DNA from: Terana coerulea
Lineage: Eukaryota > Basidiomycota > Agaricomycetes > Polyporales > Phanerochaetaceae
Direction of reading: 5' to 3'
NCBI GenBank assembly: GCA_024811115.1
Contig: JAKOGH010001191.1
Span: 1-64,000 of the forward strand
Length of the DNA stretch: 64,000 nucleotides
Made by a program: the position numbers and the translations under genes. Positions within the stretch are counted from its first letter, which is position 1; each line of letters begins with the position of its first letter. Of the stretch, positions 25,058 to 37,646 are shown piece after piece. The notes under the pieces were generated by a model that was not told the DNA's origin, did no database searches, and saw only the letters and a program-made list of their open reading frames with translations.

Positions 25058-27809
25058 TGTCTTCTGCAGAATCCTTCGCTGGCGCGATAGAAGGGTGGAC
25101 GAGCTTGTGTTATGAGGGCAGAGTCGGGAGTCCGGCGTATTTCAGTCTGCCCCCGCCACGGTTTTCATTAGCCAAGTCCGAATAGAGAACAGAGTATGAC
25201 CGCAGCAGCAGTATGCGTACCTTCCGAGAATCCTGCGGGTCTTATGCTGCCCTTCCTCTCCGACACGTGAGTGAGGGTCGTGCCTGCCTCGCGCCTACTT
25301 ATCGGACGTACTGAATGGTCCCGGCGAGTCGCTGCAGAGCAAAGGAAAGCAGAACGTTTCTATGAAAGCTTTGAAAGGACGGAGAGTGGCAGAAGGACAA
25401 GGCGTTTCAAAGCGTTTGTATGCGATCGCTTGTGGACGGTCGATAAGTTCTGGTCATGAAGGTCCGCGTAAAGCGTGGGTCATGCGCACAAGTTCATGTG
25501 CTTGCGCTGCCACCAGCTAGGTCGGTCCGTGCGCAGGGTCTTCAAAGAAGACTTTGTCGCCGCTATCGAGGAGGGTGGGCTGGGTCGTGGTGCGTGGTGC
25601 GTGCGGTCGTGGTAAGAGAGGGAGAAGACATCACATCCTTTTTCCTGGCTTTCCAGCTCGCTTAGATGCGGCGCTTAGGCCACGATGTCTGTCTTCCACG
25701 CACAGATGGGCCGTATGATGGTGTTGGCCCTGCTTGAAACAACGAACGCCGTGAACAGAAGGCGGACAGCAAGCGAGGCTTTGAACTGCTTCATCGGTGA
25801 TGGTGTTGCTTCAAAGCGTGCAACAAGCGTGCAAAGCTGAGCGCTAAGCGCTTTATCCGCTGGGGAGCCGCCTGGGACGGAGGTACTTATGTCCGGAGGA
25901 ATGGAAAGAGGTGAGTTCACTCGTTATTTGCTCCGAATTTGAAGGATGACGTTGTAGAAGGGTGTGTGTAGCCAAGTTCGGTCTGGATGTTCTGTGGCGT
26001 TTAGTGGAATTTCAGCGTTGGATGAGGATATAAAATCCCAGCAGCGAGTCAATGCGTTGGGAAAATGGCTGTGAGATGTCGCAATACAGACATCAGTCTG
26101 ATTTATACCTATCAAAGCAGAGCAACCATACAGGTTATGCTCTTTGCTTCAAGAAGGAAACGTACGTTTGTCGATTGTGAAGCAGTGCACTTGTGACATC
26201 ATGGTACTAAGTCACACCATTTCTTCGACAGCGGCCGGACAGCGTCGACAGTGTTTTCAACGGCAACAACACCGAGAAAGGTCATGGTAAGAGGCAAAGA
26301 GTACGTTCCATAAGTTGCAAACTTTTCGTTTATATTACATTTATGTCCTGCTGCCAGTGCATGCCTTCCCCGACGTCTGTCATGCCTAATATGGCGCATG
26401 CCCCACGAACGGCGAGGCCGGCGCGGGATTCAGAAGACTCGGACGAGGGAGGCGCATCAGATTACTTCTCGCATTCCCCGGATTGGATTTGAGGGAATTA
26501 TTTATGGCGACATAATTTCTTCTCCCTTTCTTTCAGCAGACATACCTGTCAGCGGGCTTTGTCCGCTACCACGACGACCTCATTTACCTATTCAGGGGTA
26601 ATGGCGTCCAAACAAGCTATACCTTCTACCGACTCATTACGAGACTGCCTATTTCTTCGATGGGCCCCTTCAAGACCCGGTATGAATACCATGCTGCGTC
26701 ACTTGACACTTTACTCTCGGTATATGCGCTCCGTTCGACCTCAAACTTCATCCACCGTGAGCTTAGAGCTATTTCACTTCCAGGCTTGACTAACCCTGGA
26801 ATGCACAGATCCTCATGACCTGCAGTATTACGAGAGCCACTTCATCCTGCCCGGAACCTACCCTAAGTAACGACACGACGAAAGCGCACGGTAGCTCCAG
26901 CACCGCCCTCTTCATTTACTTCCATGCATGCATAGGAGGCACCGGTGGATGCGACCAACGTCTTACCCAGGCGTCATAGCCGTCCGTAACCACCCATTGG
27001 CTTTCTACGTTAAGCTCTCTAAGTCGCTCATATTGTAATTTACTTTAGGAAGATAACAGTATACCGAAAGCATCATCTATTTACCGTACAACATGAAGGC
27101 AATGCCTCTGTCATGAAACAAAACCTCCAGGCCATGCTGACGTGCATACACACGGTAAGTTTCAAATTCTCGCCGCACGCTCTCTATAGCAACTCTATAA
27201 CGCCAGCCCCAGATCCTTCTAGGTATGCTGCATCCCTTTTCCGCGGGCTCTGTTATTTGCGCGAATTCTACCTCACATTACCTGGTACGGCTTTTGTTAC
27301 AAAACCAGTCTCGAACTTACGGTGGCTTCTGAGTCGATCTTAGATTCTCAACTCCCGCGAGACCCTCGATCGGCATCACGAACACTGCACAAACACTCTA
27401 CAAAGCCAGTGCCCTGCGATCAAAATAGAATACGCACACGCCTTTTCCTGCTGCCTTGCTCAGGCTATACCGCAGCCCCCTATTCTCGTCGCGTTTCCTC
27501 TGCTCGCGTGTCGCGATAACCATGCGCGCTCAGCAGGTCTCTCACGTGATGCGTTCATTGAAAGCCGATCGCTGTGATCGCGTCGCGGCGCGCCGTCTCC
27601 CTTCGACCGCTCCGGCGACCTTGCTCACATGGTCCAGCCAGACCCTACCCGCGACGACGGCCCCTGCAAGACGCAGAGTCTGGGCAAACGGGGATGGCGA
27701 GGAAAAGCTCCGCACGGTTCGAACTCCTCACGGGCTGATGCGGTCCGCGCGCCCGCCCAGCCCCGGACCGATGTGCTGCTCGCCCAGGGCGTGACAGTGC
27801 TCAGGAGGC
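25058..27809. other. Long intergenic stretch with one weak gene candidate
   Basis: Upstream region of the DH-BAR gene followed by gene-poor sequence. The only segment with coding and splice signals is 26540-26870, listed separately. A short spliced-looking fragment near 27113-27175 could not be connected to anything. The stretch becomes GC-rich from about 27530, before the aldo-keto reductase promoter. Confidence 0.4.
26540..26870 (+). CDS. Possible 3' exons of an unrecognised gene
   Basis: A strong polypyrimidine acceptor (TTTCTTTCAGCAG, ending 26539) precedes an open frame reading FVRYHDDLIYLFRGNG and later RYEYHAASLDTLLSVYAL. A 52 nt intron at 26757-26808 has a GTGAGC donor and a perfect CTAAC branch site, and joins NFIH in frame to HPHDLQYYESHFILPG, with a stop at 26868-26870. 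No upstream donor that fits was found within 150 bases, so the 5' part is missing, distant or decayed. No family was recognised. Confidence 0.35.
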
Positions 27810-27815
27810 TATAAA
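27810..27815 (+). promoter_or_regulatory. TATA box of the aldo-keto reductase gene
   Basis: TATAAA lies about 95 bases before the ATG at 27911, a usual distance for an inducible fungal promoter. Confidence 0.5.
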
Positions 27816-27910
27816 GGCAGAAGGATGTCGTCGACGCAGGGGAGATCTCTGTTTCGACGATCTCCTCTTCATATCCCAAGTATCGCAGACGCAACCCCCA
27901 GCTACGAGCC

Positions 27911-29074
27911 ATGGCCGAAATCCAGCTCATCACGCTCTCCAACGGCGCGAAGCTCCCGCAACTTGGGCTCGGGACGTGGCTCTCAAAGCCCGGTGAGGTC
28001 GAGTTCGCAGTACGCCCTGTCTCTTGCGCTCAGGGGCGTTGCGCTCACATCCGCTCGCGCAGGTCGAGACCGCCATCCGCGCGGGCTACCGTCACATCGA
28101 CTGTGCACTGATCTACCAGAACCAGCAGGAGGTCGGCGCGGCGCTGAAGAAGGTCGTGCCGTCTGTCGTCTCGCGCGAGGAGCTCTTCATCACGTCCAAG
28201 CTCTGGAACCACAACCACGCGCCGGAGAACGTCGAGAAGGAGCTCGACGAGACGCTGGGCCAGCTCGGGCTGGACTATGTCGACCTATACCGTACGCCTC
28301 CTATTCTAATATTTCCTTGCGAATCCCAGGACTAATATCGTGTCTGTCAGTGATCCACTGGCCCGTCGCCTTTCCGCCCGGAAGCCTCTTCACGGCGCAC
28401 CCCTCCAAGCCCGAGATCCAGATCGACTCCGCGCCGACACTCGTCGACACCTGGCGCGCCATGCTCGCGCTGCCTAAATCCAAAAGTCAAGGCCGTCGGC
28501 GTCTCGAACTTCTCGATCAAGCACTTGGAGGGCATCCACGCCGCGACGGGCGTGTGGCCGGCTGCGAACCAGGTCGAGCGGCACCCGCTCAACCCGCAGT
28601 GGGCCCTCGTCGACTTCTGCAAGGCGAAGGGGATACATGTCACCGCGTACTCGCCGCTCGGCAACAACATCACGGGCCAGACGAAGCTTGTGGACTACCC
28701 CGAGGTGCGCGCGGTGGCGGACCGCCTGGGCGCGACGCCCGCGCAGGTGCTCGTCGCGTGGGGCGCGCACGACGGGTGCTCCGTCATCCCGAAGAGCGTC
28801 CAGAAAGGTACGCCGTCCTTTCCTGATTTATCAGTGGGACCAGAAGACAGAGGCTGACGGTGCGCGCACGCAGAGCGCATCATCTCGAACTTCAAGCTCG
28901 TGCCGCTCTCCAAGGACGACTACGACACGGTCACCGCGATCGGCAAGGACAACCACCTCCGCTTCAACACGCCATTCCGCTACAACACCGCGTCGGACCC
29001 CAAGTGGGACGTCAACATCTTTGACGAGGAGGACGAGCAGGGCCGCGACGCACCAGGTCAACATCGGTGCATGA
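27911..29074 (+). CDS. Aldo-keto reductase
   Basis: NAD(P)H-dependent reduction of aldehydes or sugars in the cytosol, of the xylose reductase / glycerol dehydrogenase type. The start MAEIQLITLSNGAKLPQLGL and GTWLSKPGE are typical. The catalytic set is visible: Asp and Tyr in GYRHIDCALIYQNQQEVG, Lys in FITSKLWNHNH and His in LIHWPVAFPPG. The coenzyme-binding end is SVIPKSVQK|ERIISNFKL. Introns fall after VEFA (from 28010), after YVDLY and after SVQK. An extra A in an A run at 28482-28485 breaks the frame before VKAVGVSNFS, and a missing base near 29041 breaks it before THQVNIGA, the usual terminal motif. Both look like errors. About 325 residues when corrected, matching the family. Confidence 0.87.
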
Positions 29075-29571
29075 GTGGGCGGTCCGTGAAAAGGGAATGT
29101 GGACAATGTTTCGACTACCTTAGTGTATTTGTACCGCCTATACCGTTAGTCATCTAGGAAATAGGATTCAGGATTACTCTGCCATAAGAGCCCCATGGCG
29201 ACATCGCTATGTGATACATTACTTCCAAACTAAATACTACAATAAAGTACCGGTACTACATGCTCAAGAGGCGAACAAATCCAGATTTCTCGCGTGAAGA
29301 AAAAGCCCATTCGTACATGCTTCCAACATATGCCCCCATGCCATGACCAGAATTTTGTGCGCGCGCCCGTGCGCCGCAAAGAGTAGAATGCGTAATAGTA
29401 CATTGACAAGAGATGACGATGATGATGCCCTGTTGGGCGGGAGGTGGGTATGGCGAACCGAGGGGTATACGTACAATGAACGTCGGAGATAGGAAGGTAA
29501 GTGATAGAATTCGATAGAAGGTCGTGTTGATTTTTCTGCGATCCAGTCGAGGGGATGCCACACCGCCGCGG
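29075..29571. other. Convergent 3' region
   Basis: About 500 bases between the stops of the forward aldo-keto reductase and the reverse membrane-protein gene. Nothing beyond the two 3' untranslated regions is evident. Confidence 0.4.
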
Positions 29572-32343
29572 CTACGGCGCTGTGCGCAACACGTCCGGCG
29601 GGTTCAGGTCCGCGAGATCGATCGGCGACGTGAACGTCATCACCTGCCGCCGCGCGTGAGCACACCAAGAATGACCAAAAGTTAACATGCCACGTACGTA
29701 AGGATGCAGGCTGCTCGACTTCGCGCGGCGGTGCGCCCGCTCGCGGTGCACGACGGGCGTGACGGTGACGCTGGTGTGCGGCGGCGGCTGGCCTTGCTCC
29801 AGCGTCCCGCGCGGTGCAGAGGACTTCATCAGGCTCGGCGTGCTCCCCTCGCCCTCCGGAAGTGTGAAGCCCAGCCCGCCCAACCCAGGCACTGGCCCCG
29901 GGCTCTCCCGCGCCCGCACCTGCTCGCTCGGCCGCCTCTGGTGCCCAAGTGCCTGCCGATGTGCCTCCGCAGACCCCACCACCTGGTGCATGCTCGTCCG
30001 CCGCCGTGACTGCCGCTTCGTGGGCGTCCGTGTTGGTATGTGCGACGGCAACGACGGCGCCACGTGCGCAGCAGTCATCGCCGAGTCGAGCGATAGCGGC
30101 GCCGCAGGGGATGGCGGTGGCGACGCCAAGGCTGCTGGTGCTAGGAGCGGGCTGGACATGGCGTGCGGGAAGGGTTGACGCAGGTGTGCGGCTTGGTCGG
30201 GATGGTATGCGTGTAATACACCAAATTGCACACCCGAGTTTGTCTCGACGTGCCCGTGGGAATGGTCATACGCATAGCGGGGGCTCTGCGGCGGCTCCAC
30301 ATCACCCATGTACGGCGGCGCCTCATCATCGTACGACCTGTCGTCATCTTCGTAGTGCTCCTCGTCGTCCCGGAGCTGTGACTCTGACGGATAATACTGG
30401 GAGGTCCATCGTGACTCTGCGGGTGAGTTGACTTCGGATATGACGTTTGAATGCGGGCGTGCGTTCCAGTCGGTGAACGGGCGAGATCTGTTCAGCACAG
30501 ACGGAGGAGTGACTGGCAGGCTTTTGGGGGACTCCGGGCCCAGAGAGGTGGGAGCCTTAGGTCTATAGCCCGCTTCTCTCGTAAACGATCGTGGAAAGAA
30601 TATCTACGCAAATTGGCAGCATATAGGCACGCATATAGGGAACAAGACAGAACAGTGAATAATTCTGACACTGTATAATAACCGAAACTTACGAGTAGTG
30701 TGATTGTCGTCGAAACGAAGCACCCAATCCCAGCGATCATCAGTAAGAAATCTGTGCAGCTATTACTCAACAATAACAGATGAAGTTTTAATATGCGGCA
30801 TACCGGTCCAGAACCTTGATGATGCAATACCACCTGTTTAGCATCCTGCCTGGAACTCAACGGTGACGATGAAGACCTACCTACTTTGGTTGATCCGGTG
30901 GCTTGTCCCCGTGATACCGTCAACCGCAACAATGAATAGGGGAATGGTGAACAAGAAGCGAAAGACCACTCGCGCCCGCTGAAAAATGACATTAATAATA
31001 CCGTCCGGATCGATGCTCGTAGGGTTCCAAACACGTACGTTTAGGCCGTAGAAGGTGGTTAGCCTTACTACAACTGTCGGATCCGCGCCTTCCGACTTGA
31101 CATGTCGAAGGAACTTCGGAAACCCCCAGAGGACATACAGAAAGCACACTGTGGTTGCCATTGAGCCGGAAGAACCGACGAGGAAGATGTATGCGTCGAG
31201 CTGCGTAGATCGGTTACGAGGAATATCCGAAATTGAAGAAGGGAAAGCGTCACCGTTAGCAGAAGCAGGGAGAAGACGATAGGTGAGATACGCACTGTGA
31301 CGACGTCTTTCCGCGCTATCAGTGCCGTCAGGGGCATGCCGATAAACGCAATCATGCTACCTGAGATACTATGCATAAAGGACGCATACATAGAGGACAT
31401 GATCGACGTACCCATGTACCACATCCGATATTCCCAACTTTCAAACCACTCCGCCTTCCGCGGGTTTTGGTGTAGAAGGTACAGCCAAAACGCCAGCTCT
31501 GCAAAGTACATCCAATCAGCCCGATATGTAGGACGTGGAGATCTGAGACAGCCCTTCGGACGCCGGGCATACCTTCAAGATGCGTTATCCTAAGCAATGG
31601 GTCCTTCAGTCTTTGAGCTTGGATAGAGTTGATAACACCTCACGGACAATTCGAGACCCCATGCGAAGCTAAACACGAAGCCCAGTGGAACAACCCAATT
31701 CTTGTTGGCAGGTGCGTAATGATCCAGCGGCTTGGGTATAACTACCAGAAAGAAGCAACACCATTTATGGTTAGCTGTTGGGGTGCAGTGCGGGACAGAC
31801 ATAGCGACATACTCTCGTTATTAGGAAGCATGATGTATCCTAAGTGCATGATCAGGCAAAAGGATAGCACACTTAGTCAAACTGGGGCACATCATACCTT
31901 CGTTGAACTTGATAACAGTGGTCGCGATGCTGTAGACCACAAACAGCGGTACCGATGCAAGGTATGAATACTGTTCAGACAGAACATTGTGGGTAAGGCT
32001 TCTGGATAGTGTTTACGCGATAAGAGCACATCTTACGGTCATAACGCGCTTGAACGCCCCCGGTTGACGACCTGCAGACCAGTGAAGGCACTTGAACTTG
32101 TCGTAACTCCATAGGTGGAAGATCAAGAAGCTCATGAACTAATAGACGCGAGTTCAGCCGCAGAGGACGAGCGTTGAGGCAGGGTAATCGGCGGGGAAAT
32201 GGGAAGACGTGAACGCATGGAAGCACGGGTCGTCAGTGGGCTCCAGGCTAGAAGCCAGATATGCACGCGCAGGATAGAGTGTGACGTACGAGGACCGAGA
32301 GAATAGCCCATAAGAGAAAAGCGGTGGGAGATGCAGTACTCAT
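29572..32343 (-). CDS. Multi-spanning membrane protein with long disordered tail, basidiomycete-type, unnamed
   Basis: Many short exons. The ATG at 32343 starts MSTASPTAFLLWAILSV. Following exons give LIFHLWSYDKFKCLHWSAG, RVMT|YSYLASVPLFVVYS, NKNWVVPLGFVFSFAWGLEL, AFWLYLLHQNPRKAEWF, GSMIAFIGMPLTAL, a segment FLYVLWGFPKFLRHVKSEGA, VVFRFLFTIPLFIVAVDGI and FLLMIAGIGCFVSTTITLLV, so roughly seven membrane segments. A cytosolic tail of about 300 residues follows, rich in Ser, Pro, His and acidic residues, and ends SSLHP|VMTFTSPIDLADLNPPD. The layout recalls seven-helix proteins common in mushroom genomes, with no function I can name. A receptor role is possible but unproven. Exon joins in the middle are approximate. 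Confidence 0.68.
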
Positions 32344-33653
32344 GAACCGTCTTCCGGGGCCTGCTCAGCGAGGCTGGCAGTGGGTTTGTGGGAGTAGAAG
32401 CGTTGGAGGGCGCGCCAGGGAGAGCGTCGTGGGTATCCAGAGGTCGCTCGCGTCGTTCTCAAGCCAAGGCTCGGGGGCTGCCTGTGTGAATGTTTCCAGA
32501 AACGTACGGTACCTGGAGATGATGTCTTGCAACCGCCGGCGGCGGATCGAGATGAGATAAATCAACAAGTAATATGCGGAGATAGGGGCGTAGACTGTGC
32601 AGGGCGTAGAGCGGCAGGTCGGGGTTGTCGTCGTCGTCGTCGTGGAGGTGGTCGTGGCCGTTGAAGGCGAAGATGTTGAGCGGCTTCAGTTTCGCAGAGC
32701 GACATCAATCGCTATACTTCCCCGCATTTCCTTTTTGGGTGGATGTCGTCGCCACGTGGGCGGTGCTTCTAAGCCCTTTGCGCGGTCTGGTGTAGCCGCT
32801 GACGCTGCTGCCATGGCCAGTGCCAGTGCTAGAGTGGACCCAGGTTGCTACCGCCTTCTACAAGTTCTCCATGCTTGAATATGGAGGGAGTCTCGTATCC
32901 GCGCAAGTGCCCTACATCCGTGTTTGTGATTTAAAACCAAGGCAATCTTATTGTGCAGAAGATAAGAATATTGTTCAGCAAGGCGTGAAAACTTCAGTTG
33001 CGATATTGAAGTACTTACCACGGTCTGGCTGAATCTGGTACAGTACCAGAACATTGTATTGACCAAAGGACTTGGGAGGCTTCTCTAGGCTTCTAGCCCA
33101 GTCCTCGCCATATTGCGGCAGATCGCAGCACAGCATGCCGAAACTTTATCAATAGTTTCCTCGGAGCAGCAAAATGAAGGACGATGCCTGGGCCGTCACA
33201 GCACATGGTCGCAACCATTCCAAGGCCTTCGAACACACAGTACGCAGACCCGCATTGTTTGCCGACGTCTTGAAATCGTCTCGTTCACTCCATTCTGGCT
33301 CAGTCTTGCTCTGAAAGTTGCGCTATTCCATGCTATTCCTGGAGCAAATAGTGGCAGATTGTCACACCCATTTCCCCATTACACCCGTCGGTAAGTGACC
33401 AGTGTTGACCGAAAGCATGGACGTCTGCGTGCACTGTCTGAACAAATTTATTAGAAACCTCACACGGGACGTAACCCCATTAGTTCCAAGTGGAGCTGTT
33501 ACTGGGAAAGGTGCCTGAGCTGCCATTTATTTTGGTCCATGAGAACGGCATTGTGGCGTAAAATGAATGTATCGCTTACTAGCTTGTGTTATTGACCACA
33601 TACTAGGACAAATCATGCTTAGCACCCTTCTCTAAATTATCACAGCGGTAAAT
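32344..33653. other. Intergenic region
   Basis: Upstream of the membrane-protein gene and downstream of decarboxylase copy 1. A reverse open frame at 32365-32568 (RYRTFLETFTQAAPEPWLEN) has some coding character but no splice partner. A GTC trinucleotide run lies at about 32623-32642. Nothing else was recognised. Confidence 0.35.
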
Positions 33654-35073
33654 TCACTGATTTAACTTCAGCAAGTCGATAGCCAATCCGCGCTTTAATG
33701 CGAACAATTGGTCTGCGCTCAGCACCTTCCCTATATCATTTTCCAGCCAATCTGCCCCGGGCTCCATCGCAACGAAGGGATAATCGATCGAAAAGAGGAT
33801 TTTGTCAAGGCCAATTTGACTGGCGTGGAACTGCACCAGGTCCGTCGCGAAGTTGCCAGACGTGGTTTCGAGGATGTTGCCGTTTTGGAGATAGAAGGTC
33901 ACGTTCTTTTGCATCGGCATTCCTTTGACGAGCTGACGCTGAAGTTCTGTAGCGGAGTTAGCTGAAGTATAGAGCTGGTATAAGGATTGATCGCATACGC
34001 TGGTCGATTCTGGTAAGGTCGGATGCGATACGTTCGCCCAAATGTCCTGCGACAATTTTCAATGTGGGGAAACGGCTGGGCTTTCGAGGTGAGGCCGAGA
34101 ATGAAAATGCTGGGACTGGACGATGCTTACTCAAAGACGCCGTTCACACACAAGCCTAAGAGGTGGCTTGACAGTGTTGCAGCGAACTCCTGAGCCGCCC
34201 CTCTGAGGAATGGTGCATGGTTGAACAGCAAAGTCGAGACCGGCGCTACGTTCCCGCGCGGGTGGAAGTAAACCGGTACGTCCAAGTCAACGACCATCTG
34301 CCAAAACACATCGTACTCCGGCTGATCGAAGAACAGAAAAGTCACTAGCAACGTAGCAGTCAGTTGGACCGCGATGCAGAGTGTTGGATATGCTCACTAT
34401 CGCTTCCCGTGCCGGATACTTGATAATCGTTCACCAAGGCGCCGAAGAAACCCAGCTCCTTCACTGTGCGGTTCAGCTCCTGCGCCGCGACGAGAGGATC
34501 ATGCATAGCTAAAGCAGCGAAGCCGCCGAACCGAAGCGTGTTGTTTGAGATCTGCCTAGCGAGCTCGTTGTTGACAAGCACCGCGATGGCGGAGGCGTTA
34601 ACGGGGTCTGCGAGCCCCTGGATGCAAGGACTTGTGCAAGACAAGACCATCTACAAAGAAACAACATATCAGCGGTTGGTTATACTTCTAGAGAATATGG
34701 AAACATACGAAATCGATGCCGTTGGCATCCATGTGGGCTAAACGCTGGTTATGGACATCCAGCAGATTGGCTTGTAGGTCTGCGTTGGTCTCCCCTATGC
34801 TTGTATGCTCAGCGCAGAAATTGGTTTATTTTGTTCGGCTATTATACCGACCTTGCGCCGGCGTACTTGAACTGAGTGGAACCAAGCCTCAGTTTTCATT
34901 CCAGGGACCATTGAAGTATTACTCGAGACGTACGCAGTTTGGGATAACAGCTCCGGTACTGTCCATGCCTCTTCGAAAACGATCGAGCCGACGCCGGTGT
35001 CATTCCACACCCGCGCATGCACACCCAGCCAAGCAGCGGTGCTCAGAGCGAGGAGGCGAAAAAGTGCGGCCAT
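33654..35073 (-). CDS. Secreted amidohydrolase_2 family decarboxylase-like protein, copy 1
   Basis: Related to 2,3-dihydroxybenzoate and gamma-resorcylate decarboxylases, metal-dependent (beta/alpha)8-barrel enzymes that remove CO2 from hydroxybenzoic acids. The ATG at 35073 gives a signal peptide (MAALFRLLALSTAAWLGVHA), unlike the cytosolic enzymes characterised. Family landmarks are VFEEAWTVPELL (metal-binding Glu), FGGFAALAMHDPLVAAQEL, ELGFFGALVNDYQ, LDVPVYFHPR (His), the GHLGER-type exon, and SIDYPF (Asp). Four N-glycosylation sequons (NAS, NNT, NRT, NVT) fit a secreted protein. A TATA-like TAATAAA lies about 57 bases upstream of the ATG. The exons join in frame except for minor uncertainty in the middle exon near 34000-34060. 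Substrate unknown. Confidence 0.82.
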
Positions 35074-35128
35074 GCTAGGAGGCGTGAAGAGCTACAGCCA
35101 CATTCGTGGAACACATGGTAGCTCAAGC

Positions 35129-35136
35129 CTTTATTA
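35129..35136 (-). promoter_or_regulatory. TATA-like element of decarboxylase copy 1
   Basis: Reverse-strand TAATAAAG about 57 bases upstream of the ATG at 35073, matching the spacing in the two sister genes. Confidence 0.4.
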
Positions 35137-35683
35137 CTCGAGTACTTTCGCAAGAAGCCGAGGAGCATATCAGAGATGGGTCTACAAACACCCAATCGGA
35201 CATAAACACGGACACGGATCCGGGTTCAATGGACTAGCTTTCAGGTACCTGTATGTGGGGAGGTCACTTCGCACTTCCCGTGACTCTCATCCAGGGCGGA
35301 TGAATGCCAGGCAGAGATCCTCGCTCCCAGCGGATGGAATAGGTTAGACCCAATTTGTAGCCCTGCGTCCCTTGATGCTCTCTTCAACGTTTCAAGGAGG
35401 CTCATAAGCTCAAGTCAACTGAGGTCCCAGGATAAGTAAGCTAAATTGCAGAATGATGGGAACTCGAAACTCGCCTCTGACTGTACCGCCCAAAGCCAAT
35501 AGTAGGTTTTCTGCATCAGAGTGAACATCTTCAACTTGAGGCCATGTTGCCTACCTCTACGGCATCCCGACCCAGAACCTGTAAGTCGGTGTGGCCGCGT
35601 GAACGCCTCACACTGCAGTGTATTCATCTATAGTCCCACGTAAATTCATTGAGTGACAATCTCTCCAAATCTAGTCTCTAATG
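35137..35683. other. Spacer between decarboxylase copies 1 and 2
   Basis: About 550 bases including the upstream region of copy 1 and the 3' region of copy 2. No open frame with coding character. Confidence 0.4.
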
Positions 35684-37108
35684 TCATTGGTTGAGTTTCA
35701 ACAAGTCAATAGCCAAACCGCGCTTGAGAGCCAACAGCTGGCTCTCGTTTAGGGCAGTCGAGATGTCGGTCTCCAACCAGGTCTGCCCCTGCTCCAAGTC
35801 GACGAACGGGTAGTCGACGGAGTATAAAATCCTGTCCAGCCCAATCTGATCGGCGTGGAATTGGAGGAGCGGCGTAGCAAAGTTTCCCGCGGTCGTTTCG
35901 ACGATGTTGTTCTGGAAGTAGAATGTCACGTTCTTCTGCATAGGCATTCCGTTCACGACTTGGCGCCTCAGCTCTGGGGACGCAATTAGTCATGACCTTG
36001 GTCTGGCTAGAAAGATAGGAGAACTCACGGTCGTTAATGCGGAATAAATCCGACGGAATCCGCTCTCCCATATGTCCAACAATAATCTTCAGTTTGGGGA
36101 AACGGCTGCGGAAGGCGAGCTGTCAAACACGATCCAAAACTGCATAAAATACGGCACTCACTCGAACACTCCGTTTACGCAGAGTCCTAAGACATGGGTG
36201 GATAGCGTCACTGCAAACTCTTGTGCTGGGCCAATTAGGTAAGGAGCGTGGTTGTAAAGTAATGGCAACACCGGCGGCACGTTGACGCGAGGATGAAAGT
36301 AGACTGGAACATCGAGGTCTACGACAGTTTGCCAAAACACGTCGTACTCCGGCTGATCGTAGAAGAGAAACGTTGCTTCAAAAAAGAATAATCAGCTTCT
36401 GTAAGGCTGTGAAAAGGCGTTGGGCACGGTTTACTGACCGTTGTCACCAGTTCCGGACTCCTGGTAGTCGTTCACGAGTGCGCCGAGGAAGCCTAGCTCC
36501 TTGACTGTGCGGTTGAGCTCCTGAGCAGCGACCACAGGGTCGTGCATATCGAGTGCGGCGAATGCAGCAAAGCGCAGTGTGTTGTTGGAGATCTGGGACG
36601 CCAGCTCGTTGTTGATGAACGTCGCCGTCGCCGAGGCATTCGCGGGGTCCGATATCCCTTGTATGCACGGGGGAGCGCACGACAGCACCATCTGCCAAGA
36701 ACTCCGTTAGGACGAGTGTTAGGAGTGTATCAATCCATACGTACGAAGTCGACACCTGTGGCGTCCATGTGAGCCAGCCGCTGGTTGTGTACATCGAGCA
36801 GGTTGGCCTTGAGTTCGTCCAATGTTTGGCCTGAATGTTCATCGTCAAAGACGATTTAATGGCGAGATATCCAGCTGATGTCACGAACCAACAGGTACCG
36901 CATAGTTACTGCGATGTCGAGCATGTGAGTAATATATAACAAGGAACAAGAACACAAGACCGACATACTCTGCTTGGGATATAAGCTCTTGTACAGTCCA
37001 CGCCTCCTCGAATACGACGGTTCCCACACCAGTGTCATTCCAAACTCGTGCGTGGATCCCCAGCCAAATCAACGGGCTGGCAATGAGCAAGGTTAGGAAA
37101 GGAGTCAT
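35684..37108 (-). CDS. Secreted amidohydrolase_2 family decarboxylase-like protein, copy 2
   Basis: Tandem paralogue of copies 1 and 3. The ATG at 37108 (MTPFLTLLIASPLIWLGIHA) gives a good signal peptide and lies about 52 bases from a TATAAG element; the ATG at 37129 is less likely. Landmarks are VVFEEAWTVQELISQ, FAAFAALDMHDPVVAAQEL, LDVPVYFHPRVN, IVGHMGERIPSDLFRINDR joined by a short intron to ELRRQVVNGMPM, and SVDYPF. All four sequons of the family are kept. It ends with the same RGLAIDLLKLNQ as the sisters. Reading frames are intact. Expected to act in the secretory pathway or outside the cell on hydroxylated aromatic acids; this is inferred from the family and signal peptide only. Confidence 0.83.
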
Positions 37109-37159
37109 ACTGAGTAGAGTAGAGTACACCGTCGTGAGCTAGATCCATGAATATTAGAT

Positions 37160-37165
37160 CTTATA
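37160..37165 (-). promoter_or_regulatory. TATA-like element of decarboxylase copy 2
   Basis: Reverse-strand TATAAG about 52 bases upstream of the ATG at 37108, supporting that start over the ATG at 37129. Confidence 0.4.
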
Positions 37166-37646
37166 GCCATATTCCGTCGGGACTACCTGTCATGTTGATG
37201 ACGCAGAATGGGCAACACACTGGTATTTAGCCGTAAATGGAAGACACGCATCATCATTACACCAAGACAAGTCTCGCCTCACTCACCATCCGAGTTCCGA
37301 TTTACGTGGGTTTCTTTTACACTCGCATTCTCAAGTAGACACCCCCATCTGCAAGGTGTTCGCCGTTGCTGTGATTCTTTTCTTCGAACGCAGTGCTAAA
37401 TACGCTCGGATTATTCGCGATGGGACGCCGTCAGGAGTCATTTAACTATCCGAATGCGGTTGTAGTCAGTATTCCGAATCATCCCAAAATAACGACGCAC
37501 TCACCCATCAAGTCTCACTTTGAAGCCGAACTACTTTGCGCGAGTTTGTGCCACCCTAGCCGGGATCAAACGGCGAGTGCGGAAACGCTCATGAGATCAG
37601 CAGCCGGTTTACGAAGTCTATATTCCACGGTCCTTTGTACGAAAGA
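37166..37646. other. Spacer between decarboxylase copies 2 and 3
   Basis: About 480 bases with no gene. It contains the distal promoter of copy 2 and the 3' region of copy 3. Confidence 0.4.

Noticed and set aside
27713..27730. GGTTCGAACTCC, resembling a tRNA B box
   Set aside because: The flanks do not form a T-arm or acceptor stem and no A box precedes it.
32365..32568. Reverse open frame with RYRTFLETFTQAAPEPWLEN
   Set aside because: Some coding look but no splice partner or homologue recognised; left as intergenic.
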